A stretch of DNA of 64,000 nt from Lachnospiraceae bacterium (GCA_015057115.1 SVEZ01000010.1:1-64000), one strand, 5' to 3'; positions 1-9,200 are shown, counted from the stretch's first letter. Numbers and translations: made by a program. The notes: generated by a model not told the origin, from the letters alone.

Positions 1-104
1 TTAAAAATTTTCTCTTAGAATCTTTTCAAGGTTGTCTCACTGTTCAATTATCAAGGTTCTGTGCTGACTTTCGAAGCATTCCACTTCCGTGTCGCAACTT
101 CTAT
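1..104 (-). other. Transcribed leader of a probable rRNA operon (gene off the left edge)
   Basis: Read on the minus strand, this stretch follows two tandem consensus promoters and runs off the window without an ORF. It contains CTTGATAATTGAACAGTGAG, the kind of sequence usual in clostridial rRNA leaders and spacers. I infer that a 16S rRNA gene begins just outside the window. No rRNA sequence itself is visible, so this is an inference from promoter strength and leader style. Confidence 0.5.
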
Positions 105-133
105 ATGTTACCATATCTTAGTCGCTTTGTCAA
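105..133 (-). promoter_or_regulatory. Promoter P2, rrn-like (TTGACA-17-TAACAT)
   Basis: On the minus strand a perfect TTGACA -35 (128-133) is followed after 17 bases by TAACAT (105-110). It is the second of two tandem promoters firing to the left. Tandem near-consensus promoters separated by about 100 bp are typical of rRNA operons. Confidence 0.7.
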
Positions 134-201
134 CAACTTTTTTATTTTATTTTTTGTCGTTATCTGAAACATTCTGTAACGCTGTTTCAGCGACGTGTTA
201 T

Positions 202-230
202 ATATTACCACGATAACACGCCGCTGTCAA
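202..230 (-). promoter_or_regulatory. Promoter P1, rrn-like (TTGACA-17-TAATAT)
   Basis: The minus strand shows TTGACA (225-230), a 17-base spacer and TAATAT (202-207). A 7-bp inverted repeat GTGTTAT/ATAACAC (195-201 and 213-219) straddles the -10, and a small CGCTG/CAGCG hairpin lies just downstream. It fires away from cstA toward the left edge, in series with P2. Confidence 0.7.
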
Positions 231-264
231 CAGATTTTTTTAATATTTTTAAGGGGTTTTTGAC

Positions 265-1992
265 TTAACTTTGTTTAGCTACTTTGTCCTTTTTCGGCTT
301 AACCATGGTATTAACGCCTTCAACTGCCAATACCAGTGACAGAATCATGAGAAGGATTCCGAAGATAACCTGTACCCATGGTCCCCAGTCAGCCTGACCT
401 GCTGTAATAACAGCAATCTGATCCTTTGTATTCAGTGCTAAAGATGCAATTGTTACAAACAGCATGAATACCATCGGAATCAACACCATCTTGTTGTTCT
501 TACCAACATTTGCTAACCAAGCTGCTACTGCTAACAAACCGATAGCGGCTAACAACTGGTTTGCGGAACCGAAGAGTGCCCAGATTTTTACGTAACCGTT
601 TACACCAAGTGCAACACCCGGAATAACGGTAATCAGAGTTGCTACATATGGATTACATAAGAATTTCTTGTATCCTGCTACGTTCTCCATAGTCTCACCC
701 TTAGTAGAATCAATCCAGAACTCCTGGAACATAAATCTTGCAAGTCTGGTTGCTGTATCCAGAGATGTAAGACAGAATGCGGAATATGTCAATACTAATA
801 AAGTATATAAAATACTATATGTACCCGGAATTGCATCATCAATCATGTGTGCAATACCACCGCCAAAGATAGCGGTTGCACCGGTTAATGCGGTATCCGG
901 ATGTGCTGCATTATAAGAATATGCATAAGCAATTGCACAAATGGTCATGATTGCAAGTACACACTCTAAAAGCATTCCACCGTAAGCAATCGGTTTTGCA
1001 TCTTTTTCTTTATTTAACTGTTTACTTGTAGTTCCGGAAGATACCAGTGAATGGAATCCGGAAATCGCTCCACAGGCAATTGTTGTAAACAATACCGGGA
1101 ATACATAGGATGTAGAATCCTTAGACTGAATCAGCGCAAGACTGTCCAGTGATGGATGGGATACTACAACTGCAATAAATGCCAGCGCCAACATTGCATA
1201 TAATAAGAAGCTGGACAGATAATCACGAGGCTGTAATAAAATCCATACCGGTGTTACGGAAGCTATTGTAATATAAATACCAACGATTACCATCCAGGTT
1301 GTCTGTGAAAAATAGATTGGATGGAAGTTGATTCCAACTGCAATGATTGCTGCAATTGCTACTACACCAATAAAGGAAGAAAGAAGCATTGGTGCATTTT
1401 TTCTGTATACGCAGAATCCAAATACAATAGCGATTAAAATAAACAGGAAAGAAACCATTGCTACCTGTGCATTTGCTTCGGAAGCTGCCTTATCCAATAC
1501 ACCGTCTACATAGGTTGCACCAAAGGTAGTTGCAACGATAGATGAGAAAGCAGCAACTACAAGAATCAGTGTCAGATAAGCGAAAATGATAAATAATTTC
1601 TTTGCTCTGCTAGACATATTTACGGCAATGATTTCTCCAATGGATTTTCCATCATGTCGTACGGATGCGATTAACGCTCCAAAATCATGCACACCACCAA
1701 AGAAAATTCCACCGATGAGAATCCATAAAGTACATGCCAGCCAGCCGAAGCCCATTGCCGCAGCACTGATAGGTCCTGTAATCGGACCGGCTCCTGCGAT
1801 GGAGGAAAAGTGATGTCCCATTAAGACCGGAGCCTTTGCAGGAACATAGTCCACGCCATCTTCCATGGTATGTGCCGGTGTTGCTTTATCACCTACTCCG
1901 ACACCCCACTGGTCGCAAAGCCACTTGCCGTAGAACAGGTAGCCTGCCAGAAGAACGGCACACCCAATAATTAGTAATACTAATCCATTCAT
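265..1992 (-). CDS. cstA: CstA family carbon-starvation / pyruvate carrier
   Basis: About 575-residue polytopic membrane protein of the CstA family. The hallmark N-terminal stretch GHHFSSIAGAGPITGP is present, followed by well over ten hydrophobic segments and the C-terminal CstA domain. Family members in enterobacteria import pyruvate or, in some hosts, affect peptide use; the substrate here is not proven. The ORF track starts at 1998, but the Shine-Dalgarno AAGGAG sits one base from that ATG. The next in-frame ATG at 1992 has proper spacing. The gene lies 21 bp after an unrecognised gene and probably shares its promoter at 2617-2645, which overlaps GntR-type operator candidates. No clear terminator is visible between its stop and the rrn-like promoters. 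Confidence 0.92.
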   Translation of the reverse strand: MNGLVLLIIGCAVLLAGYLFYGKWLCDQWGVGVGDKATPAHTMEDGVDYVPAKAPVLMGHHFSSIAGAGPITGPISAAAMGFGWLACTLWILIGGIFFGGVHDFGALIASVRHDGKSIGEIIAVNMSSRAKKLFIIFAYLTLILVVAAFSSIVATTFGATYVDGVLDKAASEANAQVAMVSFLFILIAIVFGFCVYRKNAPMLLSSFIGVVAIAAIIAVGINFHPIYFSQTTWMVIVGIYITIASVTPVWILLQPRDYLSSFLLYAMLALAFIAVVVSHPSLDSLALIQSKDSTSYVFPVLFTTIACGAISGFHSLVSSGTTSKQLNKEKDAKPIAYGGMLLECVLAIMTICAIAYAYSYNAAHPDTALTGATAIFGGGIAHMIDDAIPGTYSILYTLLVLTYSAFCLTSLDTATRLARFMFQEFWIDSTKGETMENVAGYKKFLCNPYVATLITVIPGVALGVNGYVKIWALFGSANQLLAAIGLLAVAAWLANVGKNNKMVLIPMVFMLFVTIASLALNTKDQIAVITAGQADWGPWVQVIFGILLMILSLVLAVEGVNTMVKPKKDKVAKQS

Positions 1993-2013
1993 AAACATTC
2001 TCCTTACCGCCTT

Positions 2014-2574
2014 TTAGGCTAATTTTATATTCGCTCTTCGCTTTATATGAGAAATGAGCTCCTTTATAAATTTCACCGTTGCTCTGGAATACCGGTTTCC
2101 TGTGACCTTTTCTTCCTGCAAGTTCACCGTCACGGTATGCATTTCCATCCAGCCCTTCAGTGAAAAATTAAAGTTCTTGTAAACCCTACACTTCTTAAAG
2201 CATTTCTCTGCCTCTTTACTTACATTCTCTGACAACACAACTGCCACCAAACGGGTGCACATATGCTGACGCTTCATATTCACCCTATCCAATTCAATAA
2301 GCGGCAATCCCACTTCCTGAGTATAGCGAATAATCTTCTCCGCCATCTCCTTTGTAAACTGGTGAGCATGAAAAATAAAAACATATTCATCCGATTCTGC
2401 CGTCCACATGCTGAACTCTTTGAAAACAACACATTGTGACTCCATCAGATGAAAATGGGCTTTTGCCACCAACGGCAAATCGCCGCCTTCTTCCGGGCTC
2501 TCCACCCTCTCAATGTCATAACAATTCTGATATCCCTTCAACAAATCATCCAAAAACTCTCTATACGCTAACAT
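2014..2574 (-). CDS. Unrecognised soluble protein upstream of cstA
   Basis: About 186 residues when started at MLAYREFLDD, which has the ribosome-binding site GTGAGGGTG; the longer track start at 2634 would lie in the promoter region. No signal peptide or membrane segment is visible. The middle is mixed alpha/beta and the C-terminus is very basic (HIKRRANIKLA). I do not recognise the family. Its placement 21 bp before cstA behind a shared promoter suggests a role in, or co-regulation with, pyruvate or carbon-starvation physiology, but this is only context. Confidence 0.75.
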   Translation of the reverse strand: MLAYREFLDDLLKGYQNCYDIERVESPEEGGDLPLVAKAHFHLMESQCVVFKEFSMWTAESDEYVFIFHAHQFTKEMAEKIIRYTQEVGLPLIELDRVNMKRQHMCTRLVAVVLSENVSKEAEKCFKKCRVYKNFNFSLKGWMEMHTVTVNLQEEKVTGNRYSRATVKFIKELISHIKRRANIKLA

Positions 2575-2585
2575 AGCACCCTCAC

Positions 2586-2596
2586 TTGTCCGACAT
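2586..2596. promoter_or_regulatory. Candidate GntR/FCD operator 2
   Basis: TTGTCCGACAT contains the 4+1+4 inverted repeat TGTC-C-GACA. FCD-subfamily GntR repressors commonly bind TTGTC-N-GACAA-like palindromes. It lies 18 bp centre to centre from a second candidate and inside the transcribed start of the cstA operon. Confidence 0.45.
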
Positions 2597-2603
2597 ATAA
2601 CAC

Positions 2604-2614
2604 TTGTCATACAA
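2604..2614. promoter_or_regulatory. Candidate GntR/FCD operator 1
   Basis: TTGTCATACAA is a TTGT-N3-ACAA inverted repeat lying directly at the expected transcription start of the cstA operon, just downstream of the -10. A third, weaker copy (CTGACAA half site with a mismatched left arm) is at 2659-2669. Confidence 0.45.
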
Positions 2615-2616
2615 CT

Positions 2617-2645
2617 ACGATACCAAAAATACACACTACTGTCAA
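2617..2645 (-). promoter_or_regulatory. Promoter of the cstA operon (TTGACA-17-TATCGT)
   Basis: Minus strand TTGACA (2640-2645), 17-base spacer, TATCGT (2617-2622). It is followed by operator-like palindromes and then the unrecognised gene and cstA. Confidence 0.6.
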
Positions 2646-2683
2646 CATTTATTCATATTTTTCTGACAATTTGTGGAAACTGC

Positions 2684-2716
2684 AAAAAAACTCCCAATTA
2701 TTTTTGGGAGTTTTTG
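2684..2716 (-). terminator. Intrinsic terminator after the gntR gene
   Basis: CTCCCAA/TTGGGAG stem followed on the minus strand by a run of seven T. It ends the M28 peptidase-gntR transcription unit and isolates it from the cstA promoter. Confidence 0.8.
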
Positions 2717-2725
2717 TTTTGTCAT

Positions 2726-3415
2726 TTATTTTTTGATAGATGACCTATTTAAAGATAACGCGTTCATACCATGTCGCAAATGGATACTCATGGCATGCTT
2801 GGCACCCACAGCATCCCGTTTACAAATAAAGTCCAGAATAATACGATGGTCATGTATACTGTAATAATCCAAGTCTGCCACCCTGTCATATACGTGCATG
2901 GCCTCTTCAATGGCATCATCTATCACAGGTAAAAGTTGGAGTAAAAATTCATTATGAGCCGCCATAACTATGGCATGATGAAATAACTGCGCCAATTCAA
3001 TATGTTCTTCTCCATTTTCAATAGCTGCATCCAGCAGCTTCTGAATCCGAACAATCTCCTGAATCTCCTTTTCCGTGGCACGTTCACAGGCAAACGCCGC
3101 CATTTCCGGTTCAAAAATCAAACGCGCTTCATACAGATCCTTTAACTCTTTTTCCACTTCCGCAAGTTGCACAAACTCATAAGCGTTCACCGGAACCTCG
3201 CTGGCCACAAAAGTGCCTTTTCCGCGGCTTACTTTTAAAAACCCTTGCCCTTCCAGCACTTTAATTGCCTCTCGAAGAGTGGATCTGCTAACTCCTAATA
3301 TTTCCGACAAGGAATTTTCCCCGGGAAGGCGCTGCCCTTCTTTCATCTTTTTTTCTTTGAAAACATAATCGCGAATCTTTTCTACTGTATTGCCCGTTAC
3401 ATTTTCTTTCCTCAT
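2726..3415 (-). CDS. GntR family transcriptional regulator, FCD subfamily
   Basis: About 229 residues from MRKENVTGN, which has an AGGAGG site 5 bases upstream; the track start at 3511 lies inside the preceding gene. The N-terminal winged helix is typical of GntR (RLPGENSLSEILGVSRSTLREA). The C-terminal all-helical FCD ligand domain shows the metal-binding pattern (EARLIFEPEMAA, then FHHAIVMAAHN, then DHRIILDFI and SIHLRHG). FCD members usually sense small organic acids such as pyruvate, lactate or gluconate. It lies next to the cstA operon, whose promoter carries FCD-type palindromes, so I infer it controls that operon. It follows the M28 peptidase by 22 bp and ends at a terminator. Confidence 0.9.
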   Translation of the reverse strand: MRKENVTGNTVEKIRDYVFKEKKMKEGQRLPGENSLSEILGVSRSTLREAIKVLEGQGFLKVSRGKGTFVASEVPVNAYEFVQLAEVEKELKDLYEARLIFEPEMAAFACERATEKEIQEIVRIQKLLDAAIENGEEHIELAQLFHHAIVMAAHNEFLLQLLPVIDDAIEEAMHVYDRVADLDYYSIHDHRIILDFICKRDAVGAKHAMSIHLRHGMNALSLNRSSIKK

Positions 3416-3437
3416 AATACTCCTCCTGGCAAAACTG

Positions 3438-4736
3438 CTATTTCTTCTCCTGCTCTTTTTCTTTTGCCTCTTCTGCTTCCTTAAATTCTTTCTTGTAGAA
3501 ATACTTATCAATCTTTTCTACCATGTTATCCGGCATGGTTTTTGGCACTGGAAATACCGCCGCATTTACCATTTCCTTTGCAAAATCCAATACATGCATG
3601 GTAGTTTTTAAAAGCGCCTCCGATGACATAAAAGTCATATGGTCATTCTTGCTATGGTAATAACCGGCTCCCGGCGCTGCAAATCTGGCAAAGCTAATAG
3701 CCGGAACCTTTTTATCCGCAAAGGGCATATTATCCGAAGAGTAAGTATCCTGTTTAACCTCCACGGCATAACCTTTCGCCTTCATAAAATACTCGGTAAA
3801 AATTCGCAAACTGTCATCTGCAGTTACCATGGCAATTTCACGTCCAAGGACTGTTCCTGCCATATCCACATTAATCATCAATACGTGTTTTTCCAAATCC
3901 TCTTCATGGGCTTTAACATAATACTTACTGCCCTCCAATCCAATTTCTTCGGAGCCGTACCACTGGAACCGCAGGGTTCTCTTTGGCGGATTCTCCTTGA
4001 AATAGCGAAGCATTTCCATTAAAATCACAGCACCGGATCCGTTATCATAAACGCCCTTACTAAATTCCACCGAATCATAATGGGCACCGAAAGATACAAT
4101 TTCCTCCGGAAAATCCGTTCCCTTAATCTCAGCATAAATATTTCTGGATTTTCTGGTTTCATTTTCGTTCTGCACGCAGATGTGAATTTCAGATGCATTT
4201 TTCTCCACCATTTCCATGGCATCTTTTACACGAATATGCGCTGCCGTGGTAATGCCATGCACTGTCATGGTTTTTCTTAATTTACGGGTTACAATTCCGG
4301 TATTCTTGGGATTATCGTAGTAATCTCCTCCCATAGTAACAAAGCCCGCAACTCCCGCTTTTAAAAGTCTGCGGTACTTTTCCACCGTTAACGGCATCTG
4401 AACCAGTACAAAGGCATCCTTCGCTCCTACCAGATTCGCATCCAATATGCTTTCCGCATAAACAAGGCGGGCAGTTATTCCCTCCTTCGGTGTACTCTTA
4501 CAGCACTTATACCCCGTTACTTCGTAGGTTTTCTCGTAAGGTGCTGTTACCTTCAAAGTTGCAACAGGCTGTTTTGCATCTTCAATATCAAATTCCTCAA
4601 TTTCCGGCTCTAAGCCAATTTCTTTGACTGCAGCTGCTAAGATACCTGCAGCCCTTTCCTCCTCCGGTGTACCTGCCATTCTGGTAAAAGCAAGCTGTTT
4701 CAATAAATTGTACTCCCTAGTTCCTGATAATCTCAT
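3438..4736 (-). CDS. M28 family metallopeptidase (aminopeptidase type)
   Basis: About 432 residues. Zinc ligands of the M28 fold are visible in order: AHYDS, DNGSGA, GSEEIGLEGS with the catalytic Glu pair, VDMAG, and a late YYHSKNDH histidine. The region between residues about 110 and 200 fits a PA-type insert. There is no signal peptide, so it is probably cytoplasmic. The ATG at 4736 (MRLSGTREYN) is preferred because of the site AAGGAGAAGGGAC; the track start is a TTG overlapping the end of radA. The last residues are strongly charged (KEFKEAEEAKEKEQEKK). It probably hydrolyses N-terminal residues from peptides. Confidence 0.87.
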   Translation of the reverse strand: MRLSGTREYNLLKQLAFTRMAGTPEEERAAGILAAAVKEIGLEPEIEEFDIEDAKQPVATLKVTAPYEKTYEVTGYKCCKSTPKEGITARLVYAESILDANLVGAKDAFVLVQMPLTVEKYRRLLKAGVAGFVTMGGDYYDNPKNTGIVTRKLRKTMTVHGITTAAHIRVKDAMEMVEKNASEIHICVQNENETRKSRNIYAEIKGTDFPEEIVSFGAHYDSVEFSKGVYDNGSGAVILMEMLRYFKENPPKRTLRFQWYGSEEIGLEGSKYYVKAHEEDLEKHVLMINVDMAGTVLGREIAMVTADDSLRIFTEYFMKAKGYAVEVKQDTYSSDNMPFADKKVPAISFARFAAPGAGYYHSKNDHMTFMSSEALLKTTMHVLDFAKEMVNAAVFPVPKTMPDNMVEKIDKYFYKKEFKEAEEAKEKEQEKK

Positions 4737-4771
4737 GTCCCTTCTCCTTTTCCTTATAAAAAATCCTATTT

Positions 4772-6133
4772 TCAAGCCTTACAAAGGCTCAAAATCTCTG
4801 TTACCGAGGAAATCCCCACAATCTCAATTCCCTCAATTTCCGGCAACCCCTTTCGGTTACTCTCCGGCAATACGCAGCGTAAAAAGCCTAGTTTCTTAGC
4901 CTCTCTCACCCGCTGTTCCGCCATGGAAACCGCTCGAACTTCTCCGCTTAAGCCGATTTCTCCGAACAATATGGTTCCCGGTGGCATAATACGCTCTTTG
5001 TAACTACTGATAATCGCTGCTGCAATGGCAAGGTCAATGGCCGGCTCCACCATACGAATTCCTCCTGCGATATTCACGTAGGCATCGCAGGATCCCAGAT
5101 GAAAGCCCCCTCTTTTTTCCAAAACAGCCATTAACTGGTTAACACGATTCAATTCTGCGCCTACAGTCGTCCTTCTGGGAATTCCCAGATTGCTCTGACA
5201 TACAAGGGCCTGCACTTCCAATAAAATCGGTCGGCTTCCTTCCATAGAACAAGCCACTACAGAACCGGAAGCATCTTTTGGTCGACCTTCCAACATAAAT
5301 TCCGACGGATTCTCCACCTCCCGGAGTCCCGTCTGCTGCATTTCAAAAACTCCGATTTCGTTGGTTGAACCAAAACGATTCTTGACGCCTCGCAGTATCC
5401 TATAGGAAGCGTGTCGGTCTCCTTCAAAATATAAAACCGTATCCACCATATGCTCCAAAACTCTCGGTCCTGCTACTACTCCTTCTTTTGTAACATGTCC
5501 CACCAAAAAGATTGTTATGCCCTTCCCCTTGGCAATTTGCATAAAGGTGTTCGTAGCTTCCCGAACCTGGGAAACACTTCCCGGTGCACTGGATACATCC
5601 TCTCCGTACATAGTCTGCACAGAATCAATAACCACCACTTCCGGCTTCTCCCCGTCAATCACTTCCTCAATCAGTGTCAGGGATGTTTCGCAAAAAAGTG
5701 ACAGGGAATTTCCGAAGGTTCCGATCCGGTCTGCCCGCATTTTAATCTGCTCCATGGATTCTTCGCCGGAAATATACAACACCTTTCTTCCCTGTTCCGA
5801 CAGGTTCTTGCAAACCTGCAAAAGAATGGTGGATTTTCCGATTCCGGGATCGCCTCCCACCAGAATCAGGGAGCCCTTTACCAAACCGCCCCCTAAAACA
5901 CGGTCTAATTCCTGAAATCCCACACTGATTCGTTCACATTCGTTAATACTTACCTCTGTGATAGGCGTAACCTTCGCCTCCATACGGCGCGCCCTGGTAT
6001 TCGGCGATGCTTTTACCACCTTTTCCTCAACAAAGCTGTTCCATTCTTTACATGCCGGACACTGTCCCATCCATTTGGATGATTCATATCCGCAATTTTG
6101 GCAAAAAAATACTGTTCCCTTTCCTTTCGCCAT
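4772..6133 (-). CDS. radA: DNA repair protein RadA
   Basis: 453 residues, the normal family length. It has an N-terminal zinc finger (CQNCGYESSKWMGQCPAC), a RecA-like ATPase with Walker A GGDPGIGKST, the RadA-specific KNRFG motif, and a C-terminal Lon-like domain. RadA promotes branch migration during recombinational repair. It lies downstream of clpC as in many Firmicutes, with one small gene between. A perfect 11-bp hairpin ends about 27 bp before its ATG, leaving no room for a separate promoter in the gap. Confidence 0.97.
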   Translation of the reverse strand: MAKGKGTVFFCQNCGYESSKWMGQCPACKEWNSFVEEKVVKASPNTRARRMEAKVTPITEVSINECERISVGFQELDRVLGGGLVKGSLILVGGDPGIGKSTILLQVCKNLSEQGRKVLYISGEESMEQIKMRADRIGTFGNSLSLFCETSLTLIEEVIDGEKPEVVVIDSVQTMYGEDVSSAPGSVSQVREATNTFMQIAKGKGITIFLVGHVTKEGVVAGPRVLEHMVDTVLYFEGDRHASYRILRGVKNRFGSTNEIGVFEMQQTGLREVENPSEFMLEGRPKDASGSVVACSMEGSRPILLEVQALVCQSNLGIPRRTTVGAELNRVNQLMAVLEKRGGFHLGSCDAYVNIAGGIRMVEPAIDLAIAAAIISSYKERIMPPGTILFGEIGLSGEVRAVSMAEQRVREAKKLGFLRCVLPESNRKGLPEIEGIEIVGISSVTEILSLCKA

Positions 6134-6159
6134 TCTTCCTCCTTAACTGTCTCATGTAT

Positions 6160-6190
6160 GAAACGAAATCCGGTCAGCCGACCGGATTTC
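6160..6190 (-). terminator. Terminator-like hairpin before radA
   Basis: Perfect 11-bp stem GAAATCCGGTC/GACCGGATTTC with a 4-base loop. The downstream T content on the minus strand is modest (GTTTC). It lies between the small 6.2-kb gene and radA, so it may attenuate rather than end transcription. Confidence 0.6.
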
Positions 6191-6208
6191 TCTGTGTTTG
6201 CATTCTTA

Positions 6209-6622
6209 TTATTTCTTTGTCACAATGACGGAAGACTGCTCACCTTCACTTAATTCTACACCGATGGTAACCTTGCCACCAAGTCCGGTTTTCATAACGC
6301 CGGCATCTTCGCCATTGATATTGATGGAATACTCAGCCTCATCCATCAGCTCTAATGTAATCTGGGCATCTGTATTTCCTTCTACCGTAAACTTTACTCC
6401 CTCTGCAGTTTCACAAAGTCCGGTAACGGTAGTTCCCGGAACAGACTCATAAATGAACAATCCGTTCTTTTCTAATTTGGTAATCTCCTTGCAAGTCTTA
6501 ACCTTATAAATGTCTCCGCCAAATTTGAAATCGTCCAGTTTCGCCTTGGTTTCCAATTCATAATTTCCAAAACTGATTTCACCGGTCTTTTCGGCACGGA
6601 TTAATTCTTTCACTACTGCCAT
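6209..6622 (-). CDS. Small conserved beta-rich protein of unknown function
   Basis: 137 residues from MAVVKELIRAE, with an AGGAGG site; the track start adds seven unlikely residues. The sequence is rich in alternating hydrophobic and charged residues typical of beta strands (ESVPGTTVTGLCETAEGVKF). It has no signal peptide and no catalytic motif I recognise. Related clostridial proteins are sometimes labelled endosialidase, but nothing here supports that activity. It is inserted between clpC and radA. Confidence 0.8.
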   Translation of the reverse strand: MAVVKELIRAEKTGEISFGNYELETKAKLDDFKFGGDIYKVKTCKEITKLEKNGLFIYESVPGTTVTGLCETAEGVKFTVEGNTDAQITLELMDEAEYSININGEDAGVMKTGLGGKVTIGVELSEGEQSSVIVTKK

Positions 6623-6733
6623 TTTTATCCTCCTTGTAGTCATAAGACTCTCTAAACGTGTATCTTAATTATAAACTACCCTTCCGAGAAATTCCAGCAC
6701 TTTAGACTTTTTTAAGAATTTCCTCACAGGTTA

Positions 6734-9175
6734 TTATTTTTTCACCCGGAAGGTGATTTTTTCCTTGCTAAGTCCAATGACTACTGCATCTCCGGCCTTC
6801 ACTTTTCCGGTTAAAATTTCCTCTGACAATGCATCCTCCAGCTTAGACTGAATCATACGTTTTAGCGGACGGGCACCGTACTTCTGATCGTAAGCCGTTT
6901 TAACGATATGTTCCTTTACCGCAGTGGAGATACTTAATGAAAGGTTCATATTCTGTTTGCAGCGTTTAACTAAAGTTGCTGTCTGAATGGTTACAATCTG
7001 CTTCATCTGCTCCATATTCAGGGCATGGAAGACTATTGTTTCATCTATACGATTTAAAAACTCCGGCTTAAAGATTCGTTTCACTTCCTCCATTACGCCG
7101 TTTTTCATGGTTTCATAGTCCCTCTTCTCATCCCGTACCGATGCAAATCCCAAATTCTTTGGTGCAATAATCGCCTGTGCCCCCGCATTACTGGTCATAA
7201 TGATAATGGTGTTTTTAAAATCCACCTTATGCCCCTGGGCATCGGTAATATGGCCGTCATCCAGTACCTGCAGCAAAATATTAAATACATCCGGATGAGC
7301 CTTTTCAATCTCGTCAAACAGAATTACCGCATAGGGATTCCGCCGTACCTTCTCGGATAACTGACCTCCTTCGTCATAACCCACATATCCCGGCGGGGAA
7401 CCAATCATCTTAGATACACTGTGTTTCTCCATGTACTCTGACATATCGACACGAATCAGCGACTTCTCATCACCGAAAACAGCCTCTGCCAACGCTTTAC
7501 TTAACTCGGTTTTACCTACACCGGTAGGTCCCAAAAACAGGAAGGAACCAATCGGGCGATTGGGGTCCTTTAATCCCACGCGACCACGTTTCACTGCACG
7601 TACTACAGCGCTAACCGCTTCTTCCTGACCAACCACACGTTTATGAAGCACAGCATCCAATTTCTCCAGACGTGCACTTTCTTTTTCTTCCAAACGCTTC
7701 AACGGCACCTTGGTCCATTCGGAAACCATAGCTGCCACTTCCTCTTCCGTTACAACCGCTTTCGGAGATTTCTTCCGGCTGGCAAGACGCTTATCAAGCC
7801 TTGCCAATTCCTCTTCCTTCTGAATCCGCTGTGCCTTAACTAAGGATGCCTCTTCAAAATGGCGATACATCAAGGATTCCTCGAAATCTTCCTGTAACCG
7901 CTCGATTTCTTTTTCCAAATCGTTTCGATTCTCCGGCACCTTTACCTGCAAAAGTTTCACTTTGCTGGCCGCCTCATCAATAATGTCAATGGCTTTGTCC
8001 GGCAAGTTCCGGTCATTGATATAACGGGCAGAAAGCTTAACTGCCGCTTCCACCGCCTCTTTGGTAATGGTAACCTTATGATGCTCTTCGTACTTGTGCT
8101 TCACACCATTTAAAATATCAATGGCAAGTTCTAATGACGGCTCTTCTACAATAATCGGCTGGAAACGACGCTCCAAGGCCGCATCCTTCTCAATATACTT
8201 CCGATATTCTTCCATGGTGGTGGCACCAATCAGCTGAATCTCACCTCGTGCCAAAGATGGTTTTAAAATATTGGAAGCATCAATGGCTCCCTCTGCACCG
8301 CCGGCGCCGATAATGGTATGAATTTCATCTACAAACAGGATGACATCTCCATCATCCTTAACTTCTTTCAGAATACGTTTAATTCGCTCCTCAAACTCAC
8401 CACGATACTTGGTTCCTGCCACAATACCGGAAAGATCCAGATTCAATAAGCGCTTTCCACGTACAGTATCCGGCACCATACCGTTAATAATCATGGTGGC
8501 AAGTCCCTCTACAATGGCGGTTTTTCCAACACCCGGCTCACCGATAAGACACGGATTGTTCTTTCCTCTACGGCTTAAGATTTGAATTGCACGCTGAATT
8601 TCATCCCGGCGTCCGATTACCGGATCCAGTTCCCCATCTTTTGCCATCTGAGTAAGGTCACGGGAATACTGCTCTAAAATTCCGGGCTCTTTGCTTCTTG
8701 CACCTCGTCCGGCATATTCCTCTCTAAAAAGGTTTCCCTCAATTCCCATGGCAGTCAAGATCTCTGTGTAAATTCGTTGATTATTGATGCCCATAGTATT
8801 AAGCAGACGGGCTGCAGCGCACTCCGGCTCTTTTACAATAGCCAAAAGCAGATGTTCCGTTCCAATCTGTTCATCCTGAAAACGGTTGGCCTCGTCCTCT
8901 GCCGCCTCAATAATCTTCACCGCACTGGGAGAATATCCTTCCCGCTCTTTTAATGCCACGGATGAACCCGGAATAATCAGCTCCTCCATTAAATGTGCAA
9001 GCTGCTTCGCATCCAGATTCTGAGCACGCAACACATTGGCTGCCACACCTTTCCCCTCCTGTAAAAGGCCGAGCAGAATGTGCTCTGTACCGACAAAAAG
9101 ATGTTTCATTTCCTTTGATGCCTGTTCTGCGCATTTTAACGCTTTGATGGCACTTTTGGTATACGCTTTCTTCAT
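6734..9175 (-). CDS. clpC: ATP-dependent Clp protease ATPase subunit ClpC
   Basis: 813 residues. Two N-terminal Clp repeats (about 1-145) are followed by AAA+ domain 1 with GEPGVGKTA near residue 205, a middle region with a UVR-like helix ([19 protein letters not shown]), and AAA+ domain 2 with GPTGVGKTE and the sensor and Walker B motifs. ClpC unfolds substrates for ClpP and acts in heat-stress quality control. In many Firmicutes it is the last gene of ctsR-mcsA-mcsB-clpC; here none of those three precede it. The gene before it encodes a cohesin-like membrane protein whose terminator lies only about 26 bp before the clpC start. I saw no CtsR box upstream. Confidence 0.97.
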   Translation of the reverse strand: MKKAYTKSAIKALKCAEQASKEMKHLFVGTEHILLGLLQEGKGVAANVLRAQNLDAKQLAHLMEELIIPGSSVALKEREGYSPSAVKIIEAAEDEANRFQDEQIGTEHLLLAIVKEPECAAARLLNTMGINNQRIYTEILTAMGIEGNLFREEYAGRGARSKEPGILEQYSRDLTQMAKDGELDPVIGRRDEIQRAIQILSRRGKNNPCLIGEPGVGKTAIVEGLATMIINGMVPDTVRGKRLLNLDLSGIVAGTKYRGEFEERIKRILKEVKDDGDVILFVDEIHTIIGAGGAEGAIDASNILKPSLARGEIQLIGATTMEEYRKYIEKDAALERRFQPIIVEEPSLELAIDILNGVKHKYEEHHKVTITKEAVEAAVKLSARYINDRNLPDKAIDIIDEAASKVKLLQVKVPENRNDLEKEIERLQEDFEESLMYRHFEEASLVKAQRIQKEEELARLDKRLASRKKSPKAVVTEEEVAAMVSEWTKVPLKRLEEKESARLEKLDAVLHKRVVGQEEAVSAVVRAVKRGRVGLKDPNRPIGSFLFLGPTGVGKTELSKALAEAVFGDEKSLIRVDMSEYMEKHSVSKMIGSPPGYVGYDEGGQLSEKVRRNPYAVILFDEIEKAHPDVFNILLQVLDDGHITDAQGHKVDFKNTIIIMTSNAGAQAIIAPKNLGFASVRDEKRDYETMKNGVMEEVKRIFKPEFLNRIDETIVFHALNMEQMKQIVTIQTATLVKRCKQNMNLSLSISTAVKEHIVKTAYDQKYGARPLKRMIQSKLEDALSEEILTGKVKAGDAVVIGLSKEKITFRVKK

Positions 9176-9200
9176 TTAAGTTTCCTCCACGCATTTTAGG

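Noticed and set aside
6209-6622. Endosialidase annotation for the small beta-rich protein
   Set aside because: At 137 residues it is far too short and has no sialidase motif; the label seems to be inherited.
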